From contig OZ037770.1 in the NCBI GenBank assembly GCA_964035545.1, positions 9,946,973 to 10,010,972 of the forward strand: a stretch of DNA of 64,000 nucleotides. Direction: 5' to 3'. The notes under the pieces were generated by a model. The model had not been told where the DNA came from. It did no database searches and saw only the letters and a program-made list of their open reading frames with translations. This document shows positions 55,488-59,101 of the stretch, piece after piece; positions within the stretch are counted from its first letter, which is position 1; each line of letters begins with the position of its first letter. The stretch is from Bugula neritina. Lineage: Eukaryota; Bryozoa; Gymnolaemata; Cheilostomatida; Bugulidae. The position numbers were made by a program, and so were the translations under genes.

Positions 55488-57228
55488 TGGTGATCTTAAT
55501 TATGGGACCGCTCAAAATAAAGTTATAATTTATTAGTAATTAATAATTTGCTCAATATTTATAAGGTGATATAGGGTAATATGCATATCAATGGAAAGCT
55601 AAATATGTTCTCTACAAGAATATTTTGAAAAATCAGCTAATTTCAGTTTTTGTAGTACAATTTGGGCCAATATACTCATCTTAGTAATAAAATTAAAAAT
55701 TCTAGTAAAATTGCAACTTAATTTTTTTCGAAAATTGCAATGATTTTTGCTTATTTTTTGAACATAACTCTTTGAAATTAAAGTGGTAGCCCTAAAAAGG
55801 TCTATGGGGTTATTAGATGCATCCTAATATTTTGTTGGCAACCCTTGTTGTCAATCACAGCTCGACAGCGTTTGGCATGCCGGCAACAAGTTTGGAGAGC
55901 AGTTCCGAGGATACCACTCAGAACCAAGACTGTATAATGAGCTCAATTAGTTTTCTGTTGGTTGTTGGCTTGTTTTTTGCAATCATTTGACCAATCTTAC
56001 ACCATAAATTTTCAATTGAATTGAGATCCGGTGATTGGGCAGGCTAGCTGAGAGATCTCATGTCACGGTCTTCCCTCCACTTCTTGACCTTTTTGGCTGC
56101 ATTGCTAAGTGTGTTATCCTGTTGGTACAGCCATGGTCCATGAAAGAGATCTCTTACTGATGAAAACCCCACGTTCTCCAACACATCACAGTATTTAGTA
56201 GCACGCATCATGCCTTCGACAACATAAAGTCCATCAGGACCACTCGCTGCAAAGCACCCCCATACCATGACAGAAGTCGGATGTTTAATGAACGCCAGAG
56301 GGGTGCATGTCTGGCTTGGGCTAAAGAGCACCTGGCATGGACACCCCAGCAGTGGCAAAAAGTTCTTTGTAGTAATGAAAGTACATTTAATATCTTGGCC
56401 TGGTGAAGAGTTTGACCCAAAGTGTATTCTTCCAACCATTAAATATTCAACTTCCTTCACGGTCATGGGTGCTTGGCAGCGAGTGGTCCTCCTGGTAGAC
56501 TTCATGTTGTCGAAAGCATGATGAGTGCTACTAAATACTGTAATGTGTTGGAGAAAGTAATGCTTCCATCAGTAAGAGATCTCTTTCATGGATAACACAT
56601 TTTGCAATACAGCCAAGAAAGTCAAGAAGTGGATGGAAGACAGTGACATGAGATCTCTCAGCTGGCCTGCCCAATCGCCAGATCTCAAATTGAGAATTCA
56701 TAGTGTAAGATTGGTCAACTGATTGCAAAGGACAAGCCAACAACCAACAGAAAACTAATTGAGCTCATTATGCAGTCTTGGTTCCGAGTGGTATCCTCGG
56801 AACTGCTCTCCGAACTTGTTGCCGGCATGCCAAACGCTGTCGAGCTGTGATTGACAACAAGGGTTGCCAACAAAATATCAAGATGCATCTAATAACCCCA
56901 TAGACCCTTTTTAGGGCCACTACTTTAATTTTAAAGAGTTATGTTCAAAAAATAAGCAAAAATCATTGCAATTCTTGAAAAAAATTAAGTTGCAATTTTA
57001 CTAGAATTTTCAATTTCAATACGAAGATGAGTATATTGGCCCAAAATTGTACTACAGAAACTGAAATCTGCTGGTTTTTTAAAACATTCTTGTAGAGAAC
57101 ATATTTAGCTTTCCATTGATATGCATATTACCCTATATCACCTTATAAATATTGAGCAAATTACTAATTACTAAGAAATAATAAGTTTATTTTAAGCGGT
57201 CCCATAATTAAGATCACCACTGTATATA

Positions 57229-57269
<41 letters not shown>

Positions 57270-57748
57270 GTGAAATATACCATCGTTTGTTGTATCATCT
57301 TATGTTTTAGTATGATCTACATTATATGTTCTTACGCATTATGTATACTGTAATGATATGATTGTAATTAATAATTCATTATGTATATTGTGATTGTAGT
57401 ATATATTATGTATTTTATACTATACATAATATATTATCTTATATTTTATATAGTCTACTGAGTAGGATAGTTAAAAAAGCCTTTATTTTAATATTGTTTT
57501 AAAATAATACTTTGTTTAAAAGTCCTTGAACCTATTTGAAATCAGTCAGCTGATGAAAAGTTGCTGCATTTGACAAGCTGTTGATTTAAATGTATTAATT
57601 ATAATCTATTAAAATATATTACTTGAACCATTAGCCTGAGGAGAAGAAGCGTATAGAGTCTAGCAATATTGAGGAGTTGAAGTGGTTCCACAAACGTCTG
57701 CGTAGACTGCTAGACTACGGACGAGTCACTTCTGAAGGCAACGTCTGA
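796..57748 (+). CDS. VPS13: VPS13A/C-like intermembrane lipid transfer protein (5'-partial, about 70 exons)
   Basis: VPS13 proteins are rod-shaped lipid conduits at organelle contact sites. Joining 70 exons by GT-AG consensus (one GC-AG) and phase gives one frame of 9708 bases, 3235 residues plus TGA at 57746-57748. Domain order matches VPS13A/C: groove repeats, FFAT-like motif near residue 540, VAB domain at about 1780-2520, ATG2-C-like region with GNPFGL at about 2885-3105, PH-like end at 3106-3235. No UBA domain is seen, which argues against VPS13D. The first exon here starts in phase 0 inside the protein, at a Trp-rich linker followed by a segment like the human 'KLYTAIGYSE' region. The chorein N-terminus, roughly 350-420 residues, must lie left of the window. 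Micro-exons 13, 25, 39 and 59 are the least certain. The family call is secure; the exact paralogue is inferred. Confidence 0.93.
2008..2016 (-). terminator. Pol III T-run terminator of tRNA-Gly
   Basis: Nine A on the plus strand, thus nine T on the minus strand, begin two bases past the tRNA 3' end. This is a standard Pol III stop signal. Confidence 0.75.
2019..2090 (-). tRNA. tRNA-Gly(TCC)
   Basis: Read on the minus strand, the 72 bases fold into a complete cloverleaf: acceptor stem GCGTCGG/CCGACGC with discriminator A, D-arm with A box TGGTGTAAAGG, anticodon loop CTTCCAA (anticodon TCC, glycine) and T-arm with GGTTCGATTCC. It closely resembles animal tRNA-Gly(TCC). A run of T on the same strand follows at once (2016-2008), a Pol III terminator. 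There is no intron. It lies antisense inside VPS13 intron 2. Confidence 0.95.
3438..3799. mobile_element. Harbinger-like MITE with TTA target duplication
   Basis: The 362-base element starts AGGCCTGGCCTCA and ends with its inverted copy TGAGGCCAGGCCT. The inverted repeats continue inward (CTCGTGAGAAT / ATTCTCACGAG), about 40 bases with mismatches. TTA flanks both sides (3435-3437 and 3800-3802). A three-base TWA duplication with GGCC-type ends is typical of PIF/Harbinger non-autonomous elements. No coding capacity. It lies in VPS13 intron 3. Confidence 0.75.
4083..4150. repeat. Two-copy tandem repeat, unit about 37 bases
   Basis: The string AATAATAGCCTGAGATATAT followed by gctcctactaaa occurs twice in direct succession, in the intron just before exon 4. 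Confidence 0.8.
4842..5015 (+). mobile_element. tRNA-derived SINE, diverged copy
   Basis: Plus-oriented member of the family described at 54045. The core (GATGTTAGGAAGAGCATCCA, then gtcataattgctcc) and the 3' part (ccctttccatcaagggtttttctcacaggga) are clear. The tRNA-like head is decayed and the B-box region mostly lost. Confidence 0.8.
8357..8670. repeat. 20-base minisatellite in VPS13 intron 11
   Basis: Degenerate 20-base unit of the type ggtctggtcttaccaacact, with a 40-base higher-order period (ggtctggtcttacc... alternating with ggctggttctactc...), about 15 copies. It starts within ten bases of the donor of exon 11. Confidence 0.85.
9154..10942. other. VPS13 introns 12 and 13
   Basis: Apart from the 21-base micro-exon 9939-9959 this stretch is AT-rich intron. 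A 131-codon frame at 10438-10833 is hydrophobic and Thr/Val/Leu-rich, with no splice-consistent place in VPS13; I do not call it. A small GCATGCATGCAC motif lies at 10381-10392. Confidence 0.6.
9939..14096 (+). CDS. VPS13: VPS13 exons 13-19: FFAT-like motif and Ser/Arg-rich linker
   Basis: Exons: 9939-9959, 10943-11110, 11201-11347, 11771-11978, 12430-12665, 13449-13571, 14014-14096 (residues 514-842). Exon 14 encodes an acidic tract with EFVDALD (10996-11016), close to the FFAT consensus EFFDAxE and in the same place as the FFAT of VPS13A/C, between the first groove repeats. That motif binds VAP proteins on the ER. Exon 14 has two possible donors, 11108 (gtggta) and 11111 (gtacgt), three bases apart. 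I took the stronger second. Exon 17 encodes a Ser/Arg-rich stretch ([13 protein letters not shown]) that looks like a disordered loop. Exon 13 is only 21 bases; it keeps phase 1 on both sides, so including or skipping it does not alter the frame. Confidence 0.85.
13152..13353 (-). mobile_element. tRNA-derived SINE
   Basis: Minus-oriented copy of the family described at 54045, nearly full length. The core reads on the minus strand TAGGAAGAGCATCCAGTCAT. The 3' part and the tRNA-like head (ending ggagcagccgtag) are recognisable. In VPS13 intron 17. Confidence 0.85.
13720..14010. repeat. TAC/TGC trinucleotide and 24-base tandem array
   Basis: Mixed ACT/GCT triplets pass into a 24-base unit (actggttgtactgatactactacg) repeated about five times. 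The array runs up to the acceptor of exon 19 (14012-14013), and its ggttgtactg part resembles the sequence just before that acceptor. The 170- and 100-codon frames here are repeat artefacts. Confidence 0.8.
14871..19859 (+). CDS. VPS13: VPS13 exons 20-26: middle groove repeats
   Basis: Exons: 14871-15047, 15237-15362, 15815-15996, 16796-16943, 17604-17691, 18076-18090, 19720-19859 (residues 843-1134). Exons 20-22 reproduce the VPS13 module order: a '[18 protein letters not shown]' helix-strand (compare 'IVYLHKFLMSLLNFL'), a linker helix, then [10 protein letters not shown] and a [12 protein letters not shown] strand (compare 'APVIVIPQSS...LGLIRVHNQF'). Exon 25 is a 15-base micro-exon in phase 1; it can be skipped without a frame change. 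Exon 26 is Ser-rich and ends before a probable GC donor (gcaagt at 19860), the only choice that gives phase 0 as needed by exon 27. Confidence 0.85.
17215..17410. repeat. AT-rich tandem array
   Basis: A unit like tataacattatctaataata is repeated about four times, then decays into TA-rich sequence, in VPS13 intron 23. Confidence 0.75.
17517..17583. repeat. 16-base tandem repeat before exon 24
   Basis: About four copies of gctgcctcagctgtac lie 20 bases before the acceptor at 17602-17603. The unit contains ctcag and resembles TCAGCTGGACATGC in the exon itself. Confidence 0.75.
18440..18736. mobile_element. Foldback MITE family 'GGGTCATTTTACTTAA', copy A
   Basis: Left end TGAGTCATTTTACTTAATTT and right end its inverse (AAATTAAGTAAAATGACCCA). 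The interior also folds back (ttctaattattcagc / gctgaataattagaa). No open frame. Three related copies lie at 29861, 32377 and 38284. I could not define a target duplication. Confidence 0.75.
19470..19648 (+). mobile_element. tRNA-derived SINE, internally deleted
   Basis: Plus-oriented copy of the family described at 54045. The A-box side (gaggtttagtggttaaagtac) and the core (gaaaagcatccagtcataa) are present, but the segment between B box and core is shortened. It ends 70 bases before exon 26. Confidence 0.75.
20192..20343. repeat. Long hairpin (inverted repeat, arms about 53 bases)
   Basis: Left arm 20207-20259 (CTCAGAGTTGGGGGTGGCTG...) pairs with right arm 20277-20330 with few mismatches across a loop of about 17 bases. 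The flanks aattgtt/aacaatt extend the pairing. It may be a small foldback element. Confidence 0.8.
20505..26734 (+). CDS. VPS13: VPS13 exons 27-35: later groove repeats
   Basis: Exons: 20505-20677, 21116-21372, 21807-21958, 22375-22512, 23195-23366, 23932-24036, 25635-25813, 26100-26231, 26590-26734 (residues 1135-1618). Exon 28 ends at 21372 with GT; reading on gives a stop at 21408-21410, so the donor is required. It carries an Arg-rich loop ([11 protein letters not shown]). Exons 33-34 encode the run ending in [15 protein letters not shown], a clear counterpart of the VPS13A/C 'YYNEIHAVWEPLIE' segment that closes the extended-chorein region just before the VAB domain. All junctions stay in frame. 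Confidence 0.88.
23681..23870 (-). mobile_element. tRNA-derived SINE
   Basis: Minus-oriented, almost full-length member of the family described at 54045, in VPS13 intron 31. Head, core and the gtttatagtctccatccctgtgagaagcccc end are all readable. Confidence 0.88.
24037..25634. other. VPS13 intron 32
   Basis: AT-rich intron of 1.6 kb. I see no exon, mobile element or tandem array in it. Confidence 0.6.
27250..27280. repeat. (GACT)n microsatellite
   Basis: About seven and a half GACT units stand directly upstream of the duplicated exon 36 acceptor. Confidence 0.95.
27279..27390 (+). repeat. 56-base tandem duplication of acceptor and start of exon 36
   Basis: Two copies of tgtatgttgatgtttcag plus the first 25 or so exon bases stand 56 bases apart (acceptors at 27296 and 27352). 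The first copy mutates GATGAG to GTAGTT, and its use would shift the frame because 56 is not a multiple of three. The second continues into the coding exon. Confidence 0.9.
27353..30657 (+). CDS. VPS13: VPS13 exons 36-40: acidic, low-complexity linker before the VAB domain
   Basis: Exons: 27353-27439, 27994-28092, 28662-28747, 29030-29044, 30463-30657 (residues 1619-1779). The first four are acidic and rich in Ser, Pro and Thr ([25 protein letters not shown]) and look disordered. They are the least conserved part and could be alternatively spliced: exons 36 and 37 are 87 and 99 bases in phase 1, and exon 39 is 15 bases in phase 0, so each can be skipped in frame. Exon 40 returns to beta-strand pattern ([15 protein letters not shown]). 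The start of exon 36 has a tandem copy 56 bases upstream. Confidence 0.8.
28249..28432 (-). mobile_element. tRNA-derived SINE
   Basis: Minus-oriented copy of the family described at 54045 in VPS13 intron 37. The head is trimmed after aacccct. Confidence 0.85.
29160..29500. repeat. 21-base minisatellite in VPS13 intron 39
   Basis: About 16 copies of atgtattatatacagtatatc; the later copies alternate atcatg and accatg, a 42-base higher-order period. Because 21 is a multiple of three all frames stay open, which explains the 119-codon frames here. Confidence 0.92.
29861..30065. mobile_element. Foldback MITE family, copy B (left arm deleted)
   Basis: Starts TGGGTCATTTTACTTAATTT, jumps to the interior (gaataattaggaaaaaacatgg) and ends AAATTAAGTAAAATGACCCA. 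Same family as 18440. Confidence 0.75.
31353..43399 (+). CDS. VPS13: VPS13 exons 41-53: VAB (SHR-BD) adaptor-binding domain
   Basis: Exons: 31353-31561, 33788-33946, 34322-34475, 35648-35817, 36258-36408, 36988-37116, 38048-38233, 39297-39488, 40150-40341, 41297-41572, 42008-42139, 42500-42639, 43264-43399 (residues 1780-2521). The VAB domain has six repeats, each with an invariant Asn that binds adaptor motifs. Six such Asn sites can be read: [11 protein letters not shown] (exon 41), [11 protein letters not shown] (43), [12 protein letters not shown] (46), [13 protein letters not shown] (48), [13 protein letters not shown] (50), [13 protein letters not shown] (52). Exon 50 adds an acidic insertion ([13 protein letters not shown]) within repeat five. 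Exon 51 has the [12 protein letters not shown] motif and exon 53 WLYFWPNPM; such FWP/WPNP turns recur in this domain in the family. Confidence 0.9.
31816..31849. repeat. Perfect 15-base-arm palindrome
   Basis: CATAAGGTATACACT, loop tatg, then the exact inverse AGTGTATACCTTATG. Confidence 0.9.
32377..32562. mobile_element. Foldback MITE family, copy C (right arm only)
   Basis: Runs from aactaattaagtaggaaaaaatg to ttaaattaagtaaaataaccca. It matches the right arms of copies B and D; the left terminal repeat is missing. Confidence 0.7.
34713..35640. repeat. 21-base minisatellite in VPS13 intron 43
   Basis: About 43 copies of gtatagtctcagttatctact run up to the acceptor of exon 44 (35646-35647). 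The unit resembles the first bases of that exon (ATCAGTTATTCTGAAGTATC) and has ctcag in every copy. The 303- and 271-codon frames over it are artefacts of the unit length. Confidence 0.95.
36437..36510. repeat. 19-base tandem repeat after exon 45
   Basis: About four copies of tgtttactaattgatttct begin about 30 bases after the donor at 36409. Confidence 0.85.
36733..36931 (-). mobile_element. tRNA-derived SINE
   Basis: Minus-oriented, nearly complete member of the family described at 54045. It ends 56 bases before exon 46. The head reads on the minus strand tggtctagaggttagagcac, a well kept A box. Confidence 0.88.
37394..37438. repeat. Perfect 21-base-arm palindrome
   Basis: ATTGGACAATGTATAGCCTA followed by t, a 3-base loop (tgg) and the exact inverse. 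In VPS13 intron 46. Confidence 0.92.
38284..38692. mobile_element. Foldback MITE family, copy D (two full arms)
   Basis: Left arm 38284-38460 and right arm from about 38500 to 38692 are inverse copies of one another, around a central GATTGCGGACC...GGTCCGCAATC hairpin (38465-38505). This is the most complete foldback form of the family. In VPS13 intron 47. Confidence 0.78.
39040..39230 (-). mobile_element. Degenerate SINE-like element, second family
   Basis: On the minus strand it has the order cattggtgtcgtcaagatgggcatctaataat and then a tail ending in agggggttttcac. The core (gggcatct...) and the cattggtg junction parallel the SINE at 54045, but head and tail differ. It could be a second SINE family sharing the core, or a very old copy. 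Confidence 0.4.
40755..40853. repeat. 13-base minisatellite
   Basis: Seven or so copies of aagttgccaagtc in VPS13 intron 49. Confidence 0.92.
41702..41900 (-). mobile_element. tRNA-derived SINE
   Basis: Minus-oriented, almost full-length member of the family described at 54045, in VPS13 intron 50. Head (gaagcagcgattgtttagaggt on the minus strand) slightly decayed. Confidence 0.88.
42663..42905. repeat. 20/21-base tandem array with CRE-like sites
   Basis: About twelve degenerate copies of acgtaatgacatcacttt start about 25 bases after the donor of exon 52. Two copies hold the perfect palindrome TGACGTCA (42713-42720, 42803-42810); most hold TGACATCA; several hold TTACGTAA. These match CRE and related bZIP sites, though the array may be neutral. 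Confidence 0.85.
43670..50220 (+). CDS. VPS13: VPS13 exons 54-63: post-VAB beta region
   Basis: Exons: 43670-43789, 44180-44304, 44918-45047, 45616-45750, 46276-46427, 46700-46738, 47790-47910, 48914-48979, 49736-49795, 50078-50220 (residues 2522-2884). Exon 57 begins at the AG at 45614-45615, after an array of look-alike acceptors. Exon 58 starts [16 protein letters not shown], a strong counterpart of the conserved 'VDNQLPGAMFPVVFHP' of VPS13A/C. Exon 60 has SLKIDKGFL (compare 'ALKIDQGFL'). Exon 59 (39 bases, donor gtgagt) keeps phase 2 on both sides and may be a cassette. Exon 58 can also join exon 60 directly in frame. Confidence 0.88.
44034..44160. repeat. Palindromic AT-rich tandem repeat
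   Basis: About five copies of a 24-base unit like tatacaatatatcatgtatatta, partly inverted, just before exon 55. Confidence 0.75.
45077..45615 (+). repeat. 40-base minisatellite made of 3' splice sites
   Basis: Thirteen units of 40 bases (attaactctttatactaata, then atatactctctatcctacag) precede exon 57. The true exon starts ctgcag|ATTAACTTCC; each unit holds (c)tacag|ATTAACTCT, with TACTAAT (branch-point like) and a pyrimidine tract. Twelve units keep CAG; the one at 45361-45400 has AAAG. If an internal acceptor were used, ATT AAC TCT TTA TAC TAA would stop translation after five codons. Confidence 0.93.
46700..46738 (+). CDS. VPS13: Possible 39-base cassette exon of VPS13 (exon 59)
   Basis: A tttcag acceptor and a gtgagt donor bound a 39-base segment that enters and leaves in phase 2 and encodes [13 protein letters not shown]. 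It is Ser/Thr-rich. Neighbouring exons 58 and 60 also join in frame without it, so it could be optional. No homology supports it; the call rests on splice consensus and phase alone. Confidence 0.5.
50569..57748 (+). CDS. VPS13: VPS13 exons 64-70: ATG2-C-like region, PH-like domain and stop
   Basis: Exons: 50569-50752, 53007-53168, 53419-53542, 53700-53890, 54510-54661, 55004-55130, 57635-57748 (residues 2885-3235). Exon 64 ends with [13 protein letters not shown], the best known VPS13 C-terminal signature. Exons 65-67 carry Gly-rich amphipathic helices ([26 protein letters not shown]) that bind lipid droplets or mitochondria in relatives. Exons 68-70 form the PH-like end ([16 protein letters not shown] and a Lys/Arg-rich helix [13 protein letters not shown]). 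The stop is TGA at 57746. The last intron, about 2.5 kb, contains the Tc1 foldback element. The intron between exons 64 and 65 holds the 66-base array. Confidence 0.92.
51320..53006. repeat. 66-base minisatellite in VPS13 intron 64
   Basis: About 25 copies, over 95 percent alike by eye, of a 66-base unit with tgtctgcatataatatatac, actgcatatgtataatctct and acagtatctacgtatagttt. The array runs to within 16 bases of the acceptor of exon 65 (53005-53006). Each unit has ctctacag. The 606-codon minus-strand frame is an artefact, since 66 is a multiple of three. The near identity suggests recent expansion. Confidence 0.95.
53185..53315. repeat. Degenerate tandem repeat after exon 65
   Basis: Three or four diverged copies of a unit of about 36 bases (gtagctgtcagtcactgaatcactcac). 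Confidence 0.7.
54045..54243 (+). mobile_element. tRNA-derived SINE (reference copy)
   Basis: About 200 bases. The head is tRNA-like with an A box (TGGTCTAGAGG, 54054-54064) and a B box (GTTCGAATCC, 54099-54108) at tRNA spacing. A core follows (ggtgatgttaggaagggcatccag), then a 3' part (cctttccactaggggttcttacagcaatggtgactgtaaac). The gaagggcatcc core resembles, from memory, that of MetaSINE-type animal SINEs. Eight clear copies and one or two degenerate ones lie in the window, all in introns. Pol III would transcribe them; mobility depends on a partner LINE not seen here. Confidence 0.88.
55306..55484. repeat. (TA)n microsatellite left of the Tc1 element
   Basis: Three long runs of TA broken by short non-TA pieces (cacgtattgtg, cacaatatatatg). 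Confidence 0.95.
56041..56290 (-). pseudogene. Tc1-like transposase fragment (left arm)
   Basis: Minus-strand fragment with the catalytic-core motifs [16 protein letters not shown] (second Asp of DDE) and, after an in-frame TAG at 56045-56047, [13 protein letters not shown] (the Glu). N-terminal DNA-binding helices are missing. Upstream on the same strand the sequence becomes the antisense of the other copy, so the open frame there (to 56505) is not transposase. Confidence 0.8.
56290..56760 (+). pseudogene. Tc1-like transposase fragment (right arm)
   Basis: Plus-strand fragment with [26 protein letters not shown] and, after frameshifts, ASGPPGR and [14 protein letters not shown], then a stop-bearing C-terminal part. 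The first catalytic Asp is Asn, and the second is lost with a deletion of about 25 bases near 56596. Confidence 0.75.
57223..57264. repeat. (TA)n microsatellite right of the Tc1 element
   Basis: TA run interrupted by tgtgta. It suggests that the element entered a pre-existing TA tract, since Tc1 elements target TA. Confidence 0.93.
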
Positions 57749-59101
57749 GCTTAGTCATTCCAGATTCATGTTATGGTGTGGGAGTTGTTTCCTCTACTGA
57801 TGATTCATGGCAAAGCCTCCTATACTATGCAAACCACACCTATTCCTTCTAATATGACGATATTTTTATTATTTCCATTTATAAATGTTCTATGGTTAAC
57901 CTCTAAAGCTGCTTTCAAAATTTGATGAAGTTTCAATCATTCTGGAAACTTCTTCATTCATAATATATTGCATGACCAATTTTATAATATTGTAGTTTTA
58001 CCCAAAATTTGCTCATTTTTTGATTATTATAATTACATAACATAATGAATATTTCTCACGACATTTTATATATTGAAAAAATTTCAGCGTTCTGTCTCAA
58101 TTTTATTATTTCAGTATTGTAAGTTTCTTTTTAATTCATAATATGTTTTGTAATGGTATCTATGATTGCAGCAATTGTCATGAGCATAGTCAAAACATGA
58201 TAGCTAAGCGGATTTATTATATTATAACATTTTATGACAATAGTATAAGCTATATATTTTATTCCACAAATATAAATAATATCTAAATGTCAACACCAGA
58301 AGCTATTTAAATATTATAAAAATAGACTACATTATGCACTTTGGAGATTATAAATAAATGTATCCGTATATACTGTGCTTCCTCAGTATCTCACTAAGCT
58401 GCGGGTTCCAAAACCTCAATTTGTGACATAGTAGAATACTATATTTAGCTCATGCATACGTTGAATTACGCCACTTTTTCCTATACACACAATAAAATAA
58501 AATTTTGTGAAAACTGGATCCGTGAAATACGGAGAGGGCACTGTATTTTAAAACTATTTCATTCAGATGTACTCTGAATTTGTTATTGGAAACCTTTTGA
58601 GTAACTGGTGGTAAGTAGAATGAAGTACATTACAAAATACATTCTATGAAATAGGAAGACAGACATGCCCAAAACATTCATAATGCGTTCAACTGATCGC
58701 TTTGCCCTTGAAAATGCATTCCACAATAATACAGTGAAGATGACTATCTTATACTTCTTTGAGACCCAGATAGACTTCCACGTAACGAATCCCCATCTAA
58801 AAAAAGAATGATCATGGAAATCAGTTGCAACCTGTTTAGACATTGAATGCGTTTTGCATTGATAATATACACCACTCAAATGCATGGCGTAGTAATATAA
58901 CCAACTTGATGTAACTGCTTTGTGCTGCTCCAGTTGAGCCGTTAAAAGAATGATGTTAGTGCTAAAATTCATACTGCAACAAGACTTGAAGAACAACACA
59001 AAGTTACTGTAAACTTAACTACATCTACCTGAAAGCACGAGAGACCCTTTTCACAACGTATATTAGGCTAAGTATTATAGTAGAGTGATTGTAACACAAA
59101 C
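57749..59101. other. VPS13 3' UTR and region between the convergent genes
   Basis: After the TGA the plus strand runs AT-rich to AATAAA signals at 58353-58358 and 58491-58496. A 138-codon minus frame (58583-58999) has no recognisable motif and no clear join to the minus-strand gene; it may be that gene's 3' UTR. I see no repeat or RNA gene. Confidence 0.6.
58353..58358 (+). promoter_or_regulatory. Candidate polyadenylation signal of VPS13
   Basis: AATAAA about 605 bases after the stop codon. A second AATAAA stands at 58491-58496. Which is used cannot be told from sequence. Confidence 0.5.

Larger units (their letters stand above)
55485..57222. mobile_element. Tc1/mariner foldback element (two 5'-truncated copies head to head)
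   Basis: Outer ends are exact inverses: CAGTGGTGATCTTAATTATG at 55485 and its inverse ending at 57222, flanked by TA. Both arms run inward as diverged inverse copies (55485 to about 56290, and about 56460-57222). The left copy reads on the minus strand and holds transposase pieces [23 protein letters not shown] and [14 protein letters not shown], with a stop before PAQSP. The right copy reads on the plus strand, starts slightly earlier in the gene ([17 protein letters not shown] in place of the catalytic SDES) and has frameshifts and a small deletion over the QQDN site. DD34E-type; inactive. In the last VPS13 intron. Confidence 0.88.

Noticed and set aside
56291-56505. Upper part of the minus-strand frame 56044-56505 as transposase
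   Set aside because: Here the plus strand encodes the transposase of the other half ([13 protein letters not shown]), so the minus frame is its antisense.
796-57748. VPS13D or VPS13B as the identity
   Set aside because: No UBA domain and no VPS13B-type C-terminus. The [28 protein letters not shown] and GNPFGL segments and the FFAT position match VPS13A/C best.
58583-58999. 138-codon minus-strand frame
   Set aside because: No recognisable motif and no phase-consistent join to the last exon of the minus-strand gene. Kept only as possible 3' UTR.
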